A DNA stretch of 64,000 bases from Alistipes provencensis (GCF_900083545.1 NZ_LT559262.1:3212324-3276323), one strand, 5' to 3'. Shown: positions 6,394 to 13,903, counted from the first letter of the stretch. A program made the numbers and translations. Notes: generated from the sequence alone by a model not told the origin.

Positions 6394-7706
6394 ACGTCTA
6401 CGAGCGGACACAGCAGCGGTTGAAAACGGTCTTCGACCTTTTCGACAACATCTACGTCTCCTTTTCCGGCGGCAAGGACAGCGGCGTGCTGCTCAACCTC
6501 TGCATCGACTACGTCCGGCATCACGGACTGCACCGCCGGATCGGGGTATTCCACATGGATTACGAAATCCAGTACCGCGACACGCTCGATTATGTGGACC
6601 GGACGCTGGCCGCGAACGCCGACATTCTCGATGTCTACCGGGTCTGCGTGCCGTTCAAGGTCCAGACCTGCACCTCGATGTTCCGGCAGTACTGGCGGCC
6701 GTGGGAGGAGTCGAAGCGGGACGTTTGGGTACGGGAGATGCCCGAAGGATCTCTCACGCGGCGCGACTTCCCGTTCTTCACTGACGAAATGTGGGACTAC
6801 GAATTCCAGAACCGCTTCGCCGAATGGCTCCACGCACGCAGCGGCGCGGCGCGCACATGCTGTCTGATCGGCATCCGCACGCAGGAGAGCTTCAACCGCT
6901 GGCGCACGATATACAGCGACCGCAACCACCACCGGTTCGGCGGAAAACGGTGGATACGGCAATGGGTCGGCGGCGGCATCTGCAACGCCTATCCGCTCTA
7001 CGACTGGCTGACGACCGATATCTGGACGGCGAACGGACGTTTCGGCTGGCCCTACAACCGGCTGTACGACCTTTTCTACCGGGCCGGCGTGCCGCTCGAC
7101 AGTCAGCGCGTGGCCAGTCCGTTCATCTCGCCGGCCATCGCCAGCCTGCACCTCTACAAAGCCATCGATCCGGACACATGGGGACGCATGGTCGGCCGGG
7201 TCGACGGAGCCAATTTCGCGGCGCTGTACGGCAGGACGGCGGCAGTCGGCTGGCAGTCGGTGCGTCTGCCGAAGGGAATGACGTGGGAGCGTTACATGCA
7301 CTTCCTGCTCTCGACCCTTCCGGGGCCGACGCGGCGCAACTATCTGGAAAAACTCTCCGTGAGCATCCGCTTCTGGCGCGAAAAGGGCGGATGTCTCTCC
7401 GAGGAGACCATCGCCAGACTGCAAAAGGCCGGCATCCGCATCGAAGTCGGCGACAGGAGCGCCTACCGCACCGACAAGCGTCCGGTGCGCATGGAGTATC
7501 TCGACGACACGGACCTGCCGGAATTCAGCCAGCTGCCCACGTTCAAGCGTATCTGCATCTGCATCCTGAAAAACGACCACGCCTGCAAATACATGGGTTT
7601 TTCGCCCAACAAAAGCGAAACGCAGCGCCGCAGGAAAATCATGGAAAAATATGAATCGCTATTACGAACATCCGACCGAGAAAAACTTCCGGAGCCCTGT
7701 CTATAA
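6390..7706 (+). CDS. ibrA: IbrA-like phosphoadenosine-phosphosulfate reductase family protein (DUF3440)
   Basis: 438 residues. The N-terminal half is a PP-loop ATP-pyrophosphatase domain with SFSGGKDS (residues 24-31), as in PAPS reductases and tRNA thiolases; the C-terminal half matches the DUF3440 arrangement of IbrA. IbrA and IbrB were described as co-acting regulators of immunoglobulin-binding genes in E. coli and are common on phages and integrative elements. The true start is ATG 6390; the same frame is open from 6111 but that part overlaps the GNAT-like gene. It overlaps the next gene by 56 bp. The biochemical reaction is unknown. Confidence 0.88.
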   Translation: MNVYERTQQRLKTVFDLFDNIYVSFSGGKDSGVLLNLCIDYVRHHGLHRRIGVFHMDYEIQYRDTLDYVDRTLAANADILDVYRVCVPFKVQTCTSMFRQYWRPWEESKRDVWVREMPEGSLTRRDFPFFTDEMWDYEFQNRFAEWLHARSGAARTCCLIGIRTQESFNRWRTIYSDRNHHRFGGKRWIRQWVGGGICNAYPLYDWLTTDIWTANGRFGWPYNRLYDLFYRAGVPLDSQRVASPFISPAIASLHLYKAIDPDTWGRMVGRVDGANFAALYGRTAAVGWQSVRLPKGMTWERYMHFLLSTLPGPTRRNYLEKLSVSIRFWREKGGCLSEETIARLQKAGIRIEVGDRSAYRTDKRPVRMEYLDDTDLPEFSQLPTFKRICICILKNDHACKYMGFSPNKSETQRRRKIMEKYESLLRTSDREKLPEPCL

Positions 7707-8214
7707 CGTCCGCGCCGTACCGGTGGAGAAGATCGTGGCGAACAGCTACAACCCCAACGTCGTGGCACCGCCCGAAATGAAACTGCTGGAACTGTCTATT
7801 TGGGAGGACGGCTACACGATGCCGTGCGTCTGCTATTACGACGCCGAAAGGGACCGTTACGAACTGGTGGACGGCTACCACCGCTATCTGGTGCTCAAAA
7901 CCTCGAAGCGCATCTACGAACGCGAACGAGGGCTGCTGCCCGTCACCGTGATCGAAAAGGACCTTTCGAACCGCATGGCCTCGACCATCCGCCACAACCG
8001 GGCGCGGGGGACGCACAATGTCGAGCTGATGAGCGAGATCGTCGCCGAACTGACCCGCGCCCGGATGTCCGACCAGTGGATCATGCGTCATATCGGCATG
8101 GACCGCGACGAGCTGCTGCGTTTGAAACAGATCACGGGCCTCGCCGAACTCTTCGCCGACAAGGAGTTCAGCATCGGAGATGCCGACGAGGACGTGTCCG
8201 AAACCGTGCCGTAA
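7651..8214 (+). CDS. ibrB: IbrB-like ParB-domain protein
   Basis: 187 residues. It begins with a ParB/Sulfiredoxin-type domain: VPVEKIVANSYNPN, then ELVDGYHRYLV, which stands in for the GxRRxxA nucleotide-binding box of ParB. A helical region with RHNRARGTHN and a likely HTH follows (AELTRARMSDQWIMRHIGMDRDELLRLKQITG). ParB-like domains bind CTP or ATP, and IbrB always travels with IbrA. Overlap with ibrA and shared codon use show a single transcription unit. Target genes are unknown. Confidence 0.87.
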   Translation: MNRYYEHPTEKNFRSPVYNVRAVPVEKIVANSYNPNVVAPPEMKLLELSIWEDGYTMPCVCYYDAERDRYELVDGYHRYLVLKTSKRIYERERGLLPVTVIEKDLSNRMASTIRHNRARGTHNVELMSEIVAELTRARMSDQWIMRHIGMDRDELLRLKQITGLAELFADKEFSIGDADEDVSETVP

Positions 8215-8547
8215 CCACCCGCTTACTCCGGAATCCCCGTTTCGGATCCAGCGGATGGGACTGATAGAACGTTTTCCCGAAGTCGATCCATGCAATGATC
8301 CGACCGTCTTGAGGGGGCATCAGCGTCAGCGGACGGTATTCGCGCTTCCTAAACTCACGATCTCCGATGACAAGGTACTTTTAGTGGAAATCATCGAGAA
8401 AAACGGAGCCCGGCATCAGACTACCGAAATAATGAGCCGAGAACTTTCGAATGCCAAGGTGTTATAATATAAAATAGACTGATCCGTGAAAACACCGGGG
8501 GCTGTCCGAAATTTCGGACAGCCCCCTCCCTTCATTAACGAGTCGCG
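8215..8547. other. no intact gene; degenerate spacer with a terminator
   Basis: The short open frame at 8180-8467 overlaps ibrB and has no recognisable family; its last 60 residues could be a remnant but I cannot identify it. The only clear structure is the palindrome at 8497-8526. Confidence 0.5.
8497..8526 (-). terminator. 30-bp perfect palindrome, terminator of paralogue B
   Basis: GGGGGCTGTCCGAAA (8497-8511) followed directly by its exact reverse complement (8512-8526). It lies just downstream of the minus-strand gene at 8548-8973. The T-tract on that strand is weak (GGTGTTTTC). Confidence 0.7.
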
Positions 8548-8973
8548 TCACCGCACCTCGGCGGGTGATTTCTCCTCTAAACAGATTATCAGATGCTTCA
8601 ATAACTTTTCAGCATCTATCCGGCAGGCCGATTCCTTGTTGTGTATACGCTTAAAAGCCTTGTCGAACGCATCCCAAAGTATCAGACTGAACCGGTCGGC
8701 TTCGACCGGTCCCATGTATTTGACCTCCATGGTCGGAAGCCACATCGAGAATTCGATGTTGACCGACTGCCGGAACAGTTCCAGCAATTCGTCGGACTCG
8801 TGGCGGTAGTCGAGAAACGTGTTTTCGCAAATCCCGAACTTGGGCCGAATGATTGAATGATAGATTTTCGCATGGGTTCTGCGATGGTCGCGCTTCTCGA
8901 AAAACCAGCGGTCGATCTTTTTGACGCTTACCACACGATAAGGGCGATAGGGATTCTCGTTATCCTTTTTCAT
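8548..8973 (-). CDS. unknown-function protein, paralogue B of a three-copy family
   Basis: 141 residues, soluble, no signal peptide or membrane segment. It shares with paralogue C (9561-9950) an N-terminal NPYRxV..KKIDxW and EKxDxRRTH, the block GxCENxxLDYRHxSDELLELFxQ, then IExxxWLxxM.VKxM and a C-terminal helix with LLKxL. The invariant His, Arg, Asp and Glu of RRTH, CEN and DYRH.SDE could form an active or metal site, but this is speculation. Paralogue A (5167-5318) is a fragment of the same family. I do not recognise a named domain. Expression is on the minus strand, with a strong palindrome as terminator. Confidence 0.75.
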   Translation of the reverse strand: MKKDNENPYRPYRVVSVKKIDRWFFEKRDHRRTHAKIYHSIIRPKFGICENTFLDYRHESDELLELFRQSVNIEFSMWLPTMEVKYMGPVEADRFSLILWDAFDKAFKRIHNKESACRIDAEKLLKHLIICLEEKSPAEVR

Positions 8974-9125
8974 AACTGTAAAGTTTTAAGCCGGATGACA
9001 TTATCCTTATCTTAAATTTACATAATTCCCCTATTCGAGATTTTCCGTATTGTCTCGAAGTTTGGAACCTAAGGCCGGCACCCGCACCTAAAGATCAGAG
9101 CTCGATAAAGTCGTACAGACATCCA

Positions 9126-9151
9126 CGAGTTGCTTTTTTATTAGCAACTCG
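9126..9151. repeat. 8-bp inverted repeat
   Basis: CGAGTTGC (9126-9133) and GCAACTCG (9144-9151) around a T/A-rich loop. It sits in the 281-bp gap between divergent genes 8548-8973 and 9255-9527 and could be an operator or a small terminator. Confidence 0.4.
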
Positions 9152-9254
9152 GAGTATCTGCTAAAATAAAATATTGGAATGGTTCCACATGTTCTTGCAA
9201 GGTCTCTGCGTTTCATCCATCTTTGCCGCACAAACTATAAAACAGCCCAAACGA

Positions 9255-9527
9255 ATGACGGTGAAACATTGCAATTTCAAAGTCGGAGAGGTATATCTTT
9301 TCCATACCGACGATCCCCGATGTCCGGATGCGGAATCCTTATGGGGTCTTTACGACAGACACGACGGGAACTCGATCCGACTGGAATCGTGCTCGACGGA
9401 CCAGAAGAACTTCTCGAAAGGTCGGCGTTTGCCGGCGCAATACCGGTTCTGCCGGCTTTCGACCCGCGGCGAATTACGCGATTATATGACCAACAGCATC
9501 TGCTCGGAAATGAGTAACTTTAATTAG
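9255..9527 (+). CDS. small hypothetical protein upstream of paralogue C
   Basis: 90 residues from ATG 9255. The frame is open from 9174, but CATCTTTG near 9218-9225 is a likely -7 box, which would put the longer start before the transcript. The sequence (FKVGEVYLFHTDD, WGLYDRHDGNSIRLESCS, LPAQYRFCRLSTRGELRDYM) looks like a compact beta-rich protein. It ends 33 bp before paralogue C and is probably co-transcribed with it. No family recognised. Confidence 0.6.
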   Translation: MTVKHCNFKVGEVYLFHTDDPRCPDAESLWGLYDRHDGNSIRLESCSTDQKNFSKGRRLPAQYRFCRLSTRGELRDYMTNSICSEMSNFN

Positions 9528-9560
9528 GATAATAGTGTCCTCATTAAAACTTATCGTACT

Positions 9561-9950
9561 ATGAGCAGGGATAATTATAATCCGTACCGGATAGTCGGGG
9601 CCAAAAAGATCGACGTATGGTATTATGAAGAAGGCGATATGCGCAGAACGCATCATAACGTCTACGAGTTAATCATTCTGCCGCTGTACGGAGTCTGTGA
9701 AAACAGTTATCTGGATTACAGGCATCACTCCGACGAACTGCTCGAGCTCTTCATCCAGCCGCCCTATATCGAAGTTCCGCTCTGGCTGATGGTGATGACA
9801 GTCAAGAAAATGCCGCCTCACGAAGCCAACCGTTTCTTCGAACTGCTCCGGACGAAGATGGATCGCATATTCAGAAAATCGTCACACCCTCTGACGGCCG
9901 AGCAGCTCCTCAAACTGCTCGTCGAAGCACTGGCAGAGTTCATGTATTAG
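9561..9950 (+). CDS. unknown-function protein, paralogue C of a three-copy family
   Basis: 129 residues, about 40 percent identical by eye to paralogue B over its full length, with the same core blocks NPYRIV, KKIDVW, RRTH, GVCENSYLDYRH and SDELLELF. It is shorter at the C-terminus. Its 3' flank GTGACGCGACTC matches the flanks of paralogues A and B, then diverges into its own terminator. It differs from B in orientation and in having a small partner gene upstream. Function unknown; three copies within 5 kb suggest local duplication or repeated acquisition. Confidence 0.78.
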   Translation: MSRDNYNPYRIVGAKKIDVWYYEEGDMRRTHHNVYELIILPLYGVCENSYLDYRHHSDELLELFIQPPYIEVPLWLMVMTVKKMPPHEANRFFELLRTKMDRIFRKSSHPLTAEQLLKLLVEALAEFMY

Positions 9951-9974
9951 AAGAGTGACGCGACTCATTGCCGG

Positions 9975-10006
9975 AGGGGAGGCCGTTATCGGTCTCCCCT
10001 CTTTTT
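9975..10006 (+). terminator. terminator of paralogue C
   Basis: AGGGGAGGCCG (9975-9985) and CGGTCTCCCCT (9990-10000), one mismatch, 4-base loop, then CTTTTTG. Confidence 0.75.
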
Positions 10007-10149
10007 GCATGAAGCCCATGCGGCCTTGCGCTCAGAGTCCGGGCTTCTGCATTTCCGCGACCGGCTCTATGATGCTTTCGTCGCAAGGGGCTCCGTAGTT
10101 GAACTTCGGCCTGACGGGCCACGCCGTCATCTCTTTTCGGGGTATACGG

Positions 10150-10398
10150 TCAGCAGAGCCGCGTGTCGAAAAGGATGCCGTCGCCCTGCTCCAGCTCCTC
10201 CTCGACCAGATAGTAATCCCGAACGCGGGCATAGTATGTCGCACCCGGATTCAGGATGAGGACTTCGTTCAGGTCGATGCGGTCACCGATATAGTCCGCG
10301 GCCGGCGAAGGGAATCCCGCCGGAATGCCCTCGCTGACGTAGGGCAGCGGTTCGACGGTTGTCGTCATGAGACCGTATATATCGAAATGCGTATTCAT
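10150..10398 (-). pseudogene. umuD: umuD-like pseudogene (DNA polymerase V autoprotease subunit)
   Basis: 82 residues starting at ATG 10398. The sequence PAGFPSPAADYIGDRIDLNEVLI is a near-textbook UmuD N-terminus, including the Ala-Gly autocleavage site before FPSP. Where the catalytic GDSM box is expected, the protein reads RDYYLVEE, so the nucleophilic serine is gone. The Lys half is missing because a stop follows FDTRLC. UmuD normally has about 140 residues. A downstream frame (ending near 10032) does not look like the rest of UmuD, so a deletion is likely. The inverted repeat TTCGTT-N9-AACGAA at 10556-10576 upstream could be an SOS-type operator. Confidence 0.75.
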
Positions 10399-10555
10399 CG
10401 GGCATAATTAAGGAGCAGGGGCATACGAGGGTGTCGGCACGCAATGCCGTCGGGCATCGTGTCGTCGTTTCGACAAATTGTTAAGCGGGGCTTTTGCCGG
10501 CTCTGCCGGCTGTGTAGTGTGAAATTGCGTCGTTTCCTCGGTACTCCCTGCGGAG

Positions 10556-10576
10556 TTCGTTCGCAATACAAACGAA
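10556..10576. promoter_or_regulatory. inverted repeat TTCGTT-N9-AACGAA, possible operator
   Basis: TTCGTT (10556-10561) and AACGAA (10571-10576) lie 158 bp upstream of the umuD pseudogene start. LexA-type sites are dyads, but the Bacteroidota consensus is not fixed, so this stays tentative. Confidence 0.3.
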
Positions 10577-10611
10577 AATATCGTGCCTTTGTTGTATCGG
10601 CAAACGTAGTC

Positions 10612-11190
10612 CGAAATCCCGGATACTGGACGCCGAGGGCGTCATGCCCCCGGAAGTGAAGAACATGGTGCAGGACTTCAAAGACCAGATCTTTCTTAAC
10701 CCGCGGCTGAAAAACACCGTCGGGCATATCCTCCTCTCTTTTTCACCCAAGGACGCTCCGCGCATGACCGACGCTCTGATGACGCAGATCGCGAAGGAGT
10801 ATATGCAGAAGATGGGTATCACCGATACACAGTATTTATTGGTGCGCCACCTCGACCAGCCCCATCCGCTCTGCCACCTAGTCTACAACAAGGTCGGAAA
10901 TGACGGACAGACCATTTCGGACAAGAATATCAAGCTCCACAACGCCAAGGTCCGCCGGGAGCTGACCGGGAAATACGGGCTATATCCCGCGCCGGGAAAG
11001 ACGACGTGCGGAGGGAGCGGCCATGCGAACCGGACAAGGCCAGATACGCAATCTACGATGCGATCAAACTGGACGGCAAATTATGGGAACAGGGTATCGG
11101 CATCCGCTATAAATATTGCGGAAATACTGACCTGAAACATGGTGTTCTGTTCTCGAAAAACGGCTTCGAGTTCTCCGGTTCGAAGATCTG
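10612..11190 (+). pseudogene. frameshifted MobB/relaxase pseudogene
   Basis: The first frame (from about 10612 to 11005) encodes a Bacteroides MobB-type relaxase core: VGHILLSFSPKDAPRMTD, DTQYLLVRHLDQPHPLCHLVYN, NGQTISDKN and LTGKYGLY. The motif that should read HxHCH reads HPLCH, so one metal-binding histidine is lost. Near 11006 the coding shifts frame and continues as EPDKARYAIYDAIK and GIRYKYCGNTDL to about 11190. The N-terminal tyrosine region and the C-terminus are absent. A working relaxase of this family nicks oriT to start transfer, so this copy cannot. Confidence 0.85.
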
Positions 11191-11263
11191 ACAAACATTG
11201 TCAGTAAGGTTTTCGAGGATTTAATGCCGAGCGTGTAGGTATGTCGATGCTCCTGCACGGGTA

Positions 11264-11569
11264 ATGTATTTTCCTGCAAGGCGCATTCATCTACCGAATT
11301 TCAGAAAACAATCGGCTGTTGGCCGTGAACGACCTGAAATACCGTTATGTAAAGATGTGCGGGGGGGGGTCGGAGAAAAGAAACTGACGGAATTGGAAGC
11401 AATATTCCGCGAAGACAAGCGCAAGGCCATCCGCGATACGATTCGTAATCGGGTCGAACGGTATGAAACGAGGGTGAAAATTCGGGCCGAACAGTTGGAA
11501 CAGGCAACCGTCAAGGAGCGCAAAGCGTATGAGCTACTCCAAGATGCAGAGCAATTGAGAAAAAAGTAA
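11264..11569 (+). pseudogene. charged helical remnant interrupted by a nine-G run
   Basis: The last 60 residues (EKKLTELEAIFREDKRK through to DAEQLRKK) form a strongly charged, probably coiled-coil stretch. Upstream, the protein-like sequence is in another frame (FIYRISENNRLL, AVNDLKYRYVKM), and the two frames meet at a run of nine G at 11361-11369. One base gained or lost in the run would join them. It could be a decayed gene or a slippage-controlled one. No family recognised. Confidence 0.35.
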
Positions 11570-11677
11570 TTATTCTTAAAAATCTCAAATCGGATAAGTA
11601 TGATTCATAACTGTAAAATGCCCAAAATACAGGATTGCATTTTTTTGTATCGAGGATACCGAATTAAAAAATATTTG

Positions 11678-11685
11678 TATATTTG
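11678..11685 (+). promoter_or_regulatory. promoter -7 element of the B12 locus
   Basis: TATATTTG matches TAnnTTTG and lies directly before the cobalamin riboswitch, giving a start of transcription near 11692. Confidence 0.65.
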
Positions 11686-11691
11686 CCGTCG

Positions 11692-11915
11692 CAAAGGTTT
11701 CCGAATCGCCGATTGCGCGATGAGGAATGAAAAGGGAATGCAGTGAGAATCTGCGACAATACCCGTTGCTGTGAGTTCCTGCCCCGGACATGGGGCGCAA
11801 AAGGTTTTACAATCTTTGCCACTGGCCGCAAGGCTGGGAAGGCGTAAAACCGGAACAAGTCAGAAGACCTGCCGATGCCTTTATAAGATTTGCAACCTGC
11901 GGGTGTACGGGTGAA
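11692..11915 (+). ncRNA. cobalamin riboswitch
   Basis: The leader shows the conserved cobalamin-riboswitch elements in order: GGGAATGCAGTGAGAATCTG and CGTTGCTGTGA, then GCCACTGG, GGGAAGGCG and the B12 box AAGTCAGAAGACCTGCC (11857-11873). It binds adenosyl- or methylcobalamin and lowers expression of B12-uptake genes when the vitamin is plentiful. The expression platform appears to be the terminator hairpin at 12015-12050, just ahead of the first gene at 12073. It controls the downstream lipoprotein and, by read-through, possibly the btuB/btuG genes. Confidence 0.93.
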
Positions 11916-12014
11916 AATCAAAACTGCGATTTCCCCTGCATCCGGCATTCCGGTCTAATACGAGGCTTCCGACAGCCTTGCCAAGGTGTAAATCCGTTTT
12001 GAATTTCTGTTGTG

Positions 12015-12050
12015 CCGTATCCCGAAAGGATACGGTTGATTTTTTATTTG
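12015..12050 (+). terminator. terminator hairpin, likely riboswitch expression platform
   Basis: CCGTATCC (12015-12022) pairs with GGATACGG (12028-12035), followed by TTGATTTTTTATTTG. It lies 23 bases before the start codon of the first B12-locus gene, so it can switch transcription off. Confidence 0.75.
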
Positions 12051-12072
12051 TCAAACTTAAAATACAACAGGA

Positions 12073-13683
12073 ATGAAAAAACTATTTACCCTTTTGGCAA
12101 TCGCCCTGTTCGGCGTTGCGATGTGGAGCTGCTCGTATGACGACGACGATTTGTGGAAGGCGGTCGATGACCTCGATTCGCGCATGGAAGCTATGGAGCA
12201 GGCCATGAAGAGTGCTAACACCGATATCTATGCACTCCAAAAACTGGTCGATGCTTTACAAAAGAATGTAACTGTGACCTCCGTCATCAAAAATAATGAC
12301 GGATACACAATTACATTCTCCAATGGTGAAACCGCCACGATCACCAACGGAAAAAATGGAATTGATGCTCCCGCTATCTCGGTGAAAAAAGATGGCGACG
12401 GCCTTTATTACTGGACGCTCGATGGCGATTTCATACTGGTCGACGGCGAAAAGATCAAGGCGCAGGGTGAGGACGGCGCCCCCGGACAGAATGCCGTGTC
12501 CCCGAAATTGCGTATCAATACCGAAACCAAGGAGTGGGAAATGTCGATCGACAATGGTACTACATGGACTTCGATGGGTGTCAGGGCTGAAGGAACGGAT
12601 GGCGATTCGATGTTCGAGTCGGTGGATACGGTCTCGACCCCCGGTATGGCGGTCTTTACGCTTGCCGACGGCGGAAAACTCGAAATTCCCATGCAAGGTG
12701 CGTTGAATCTCGCGATTTCCGCAAAGAGAGGCATATTCGTTTACGATGAGACGCAGACCTTTACGATCGAGAGCAAGGGTGTCGAACGGATGACATGGAC
12801 TAAACCCGACGGATGGAAAGTTTCGGTCGAAGGCAATGTACTGACGGTTGTAGCGCCGGCCAAAGCGAACAGCTATGCAGAAACGGAGGGTGTGATCGCC
12901 TTGATCGGAATGGCCGGGAATTTCTCGTGCATGGCAGAACTGACAGTAAGTGCGGCGGATACGCATAGCTATACAATTACCTTCGAGGGTAACGACTGGG
13001 CCAAATGGGTCGCCTGCAACTATAACCCCGGAAAATATTCAACGACACAATTAGGGAGTCCAGACGATTATGCCTGGGTCGATGAAACCACGCAGCTCAC
13101 TACTGGCCGTCCTACCGGCTTCATGAACGGATGGGGCTATCCTTGGTTCGTATGCTCCTATAATTCCAATTCGCTGGATCAGAGTAAATATGGCAATTAT
13201 TTATACGATCTGTATGTGTACAATCCCGACGGAGTAGAGGATAGTATGACAGGCGGAGGCCGCAATGGTTCCGATAATTTCCTGACGACATTCGGCTATT
13301 TGGATTTTGACTTTCCTTACGGTGATGGACGTCCCATTCTCGAATTTGCCGACAATAAAGCACGGACGATCCGAAGCCTGTACGTCAATTCGACCTGCTA
13401 TTTCTACTCGGTTGCTACCTCCGGCAACGGACTGTCGCCCGAACTGACCAAAGACGTAACCTTCTACGCTACGGGGTTCGATGCCGACGGCAACGAAATC
13501 AAAACCATTACGATGATTTTCGCTACGCCCGAAGCCATCACGAAAACATGGACGAAATGGGATCTTTCCGAACTGGGGCCGATCGTTTCGCTTCGGCTGA
13601 ACCAGGCTGGCGGCGCCGATAACGGTTACGGTTACTCGCTGCCTGCGTATTATGCAGTGGATGACATTACCGTCGAGTGGTAG
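12073..13683 (+). CDS. DUF4988-DUF4465 surface lipoprotein of the B12 locus
   Basis: 536 residues. A lipoprotein signal peptide ends at AMWSC (Cys about 20), then an acidic tether SYDDDD. Residues 25-110 are a coiled-coil DUF4988-type module (DLDSRMEAMEQAMK to TITNGKNG), 120-180 a glycine-rich stalk (GEDGAPGQNAV), then an Ig-like region, and from about 297 a DUF4465 domain (YTITFEGNDWAKW to YYAVDDITVEW). DUF4465 proteins recur in Bacteroidota B12-uptake loci, and the riboswitch upstream supports a role in cobalamin capture at the cell surface. Start ATG 12073 is clear. Confidence 0.85.
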   Translation: MKKLFTLLAIALFGVAMWSCSYDDDDLWKAVDDLDSRMEAMEQAMKSANTDIYALQKLVDALQKNVTVTSVIKNNDGYTITFSNGETATITNGKNGIDAPAISVKKDGDGLYYWTLDGDFILVDGEKIKAQGEDGAPGQNAVSPKLRINTETKEWEMSIDNGTTWTSMGVRAEGTDGDSMFESVDTVSTPGMAVFTLADGGKLEIPMQGALNLAISAKRGIFVYDETQTFTIESKGVERMTWTKPDGWKVSVEGNVLTVVAPAKANSYAETEGVIALIGMAGNFSCMAELTVSAADTHSYTITFEGNDWAKWVACNYNPGKYSTTQLGSPDDYAWVDETTQLTTGRPTGFMNGWGYPWFVCSYNSNSLDQSKYGNYLYDLYVYNPDGVEDSMTGGGRNGSDNFLTTFGYLDFDFPYGDGRPILEFADNKARTIRSLYVNSTCYFYSVATSGNGLSPELTKDVTFYATGFDADGNEIKTITMIFATPEAITKTWTKWDLSELGPIVSLRLNQAGGADNGYGYSLPAYYAVDDITVEW

Positions 13684-13695
13684 CGTCGCTGCTGC

Positions 13696-13842
13696 GTCAT
13701 CGACTGGCAGAAATGGGATCTTTCCGAACTCGGAAAAGTCAGCCGCATCGAATTCAACGTCACAGGCGACAGCGATAACGGTTATGGGTTCAGCCAGCCG
13801 GCATATTTTGCGTGGGACGATCTGGCGGTGAGGTTCGAATAA
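13696..13842 (+). pseudogene. duplicate DUF4465 C-terminal tail after the stop codon
   Basis: Directly downstream of the TAG at 13681, in the same reading frame, 48 codons encode VIDWQKWDLSELGKVSRIEF, then SDNGYGFSQPAYFAWDDLAVRFE and a TAA. This parallels the end of the preceding protein (TWTKWDLSELGPIVSLRLNQ, DNGYGYSLPAYYAVDDITVEW). It has no start of its own. It is either the remnant of a second DUF4465 gene whose front was replaced by recombination, or a tandem C-terminal duplication separated by one stop codon. Confidence 0.8.
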
Positions 13843-13867
13843 CCGGCCCTCATTTGCGACAACACCC

Positions 13868-13903
13868 GGAGTGCCGGGGTAAGAAAATCCCGGCACTCCT
13901 TAA
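13868..13903 (+). terminator. terminator between DUF4465 gene and btuB
   Basis: Perfect 11-bp stem GGAGTGCCGGG (13868-13878) and CCCGGCACTCC (13889-13899), then TTAATT. It is weak in T residues and may allow read-through into btuB. Confidence 0.65.

Noticed and set aside
8180-8467. 95-residue open frame after ibrB
   Set aside because: Overlaps ibrB, has no recognisable family or promoter, and has no start context; at most a remnant.
10395-10822. Minus-strand open frames upstream of the umuD pseudogene
   Set aside because: They overlap the relaxase pseudogene in antisense and show no domain.
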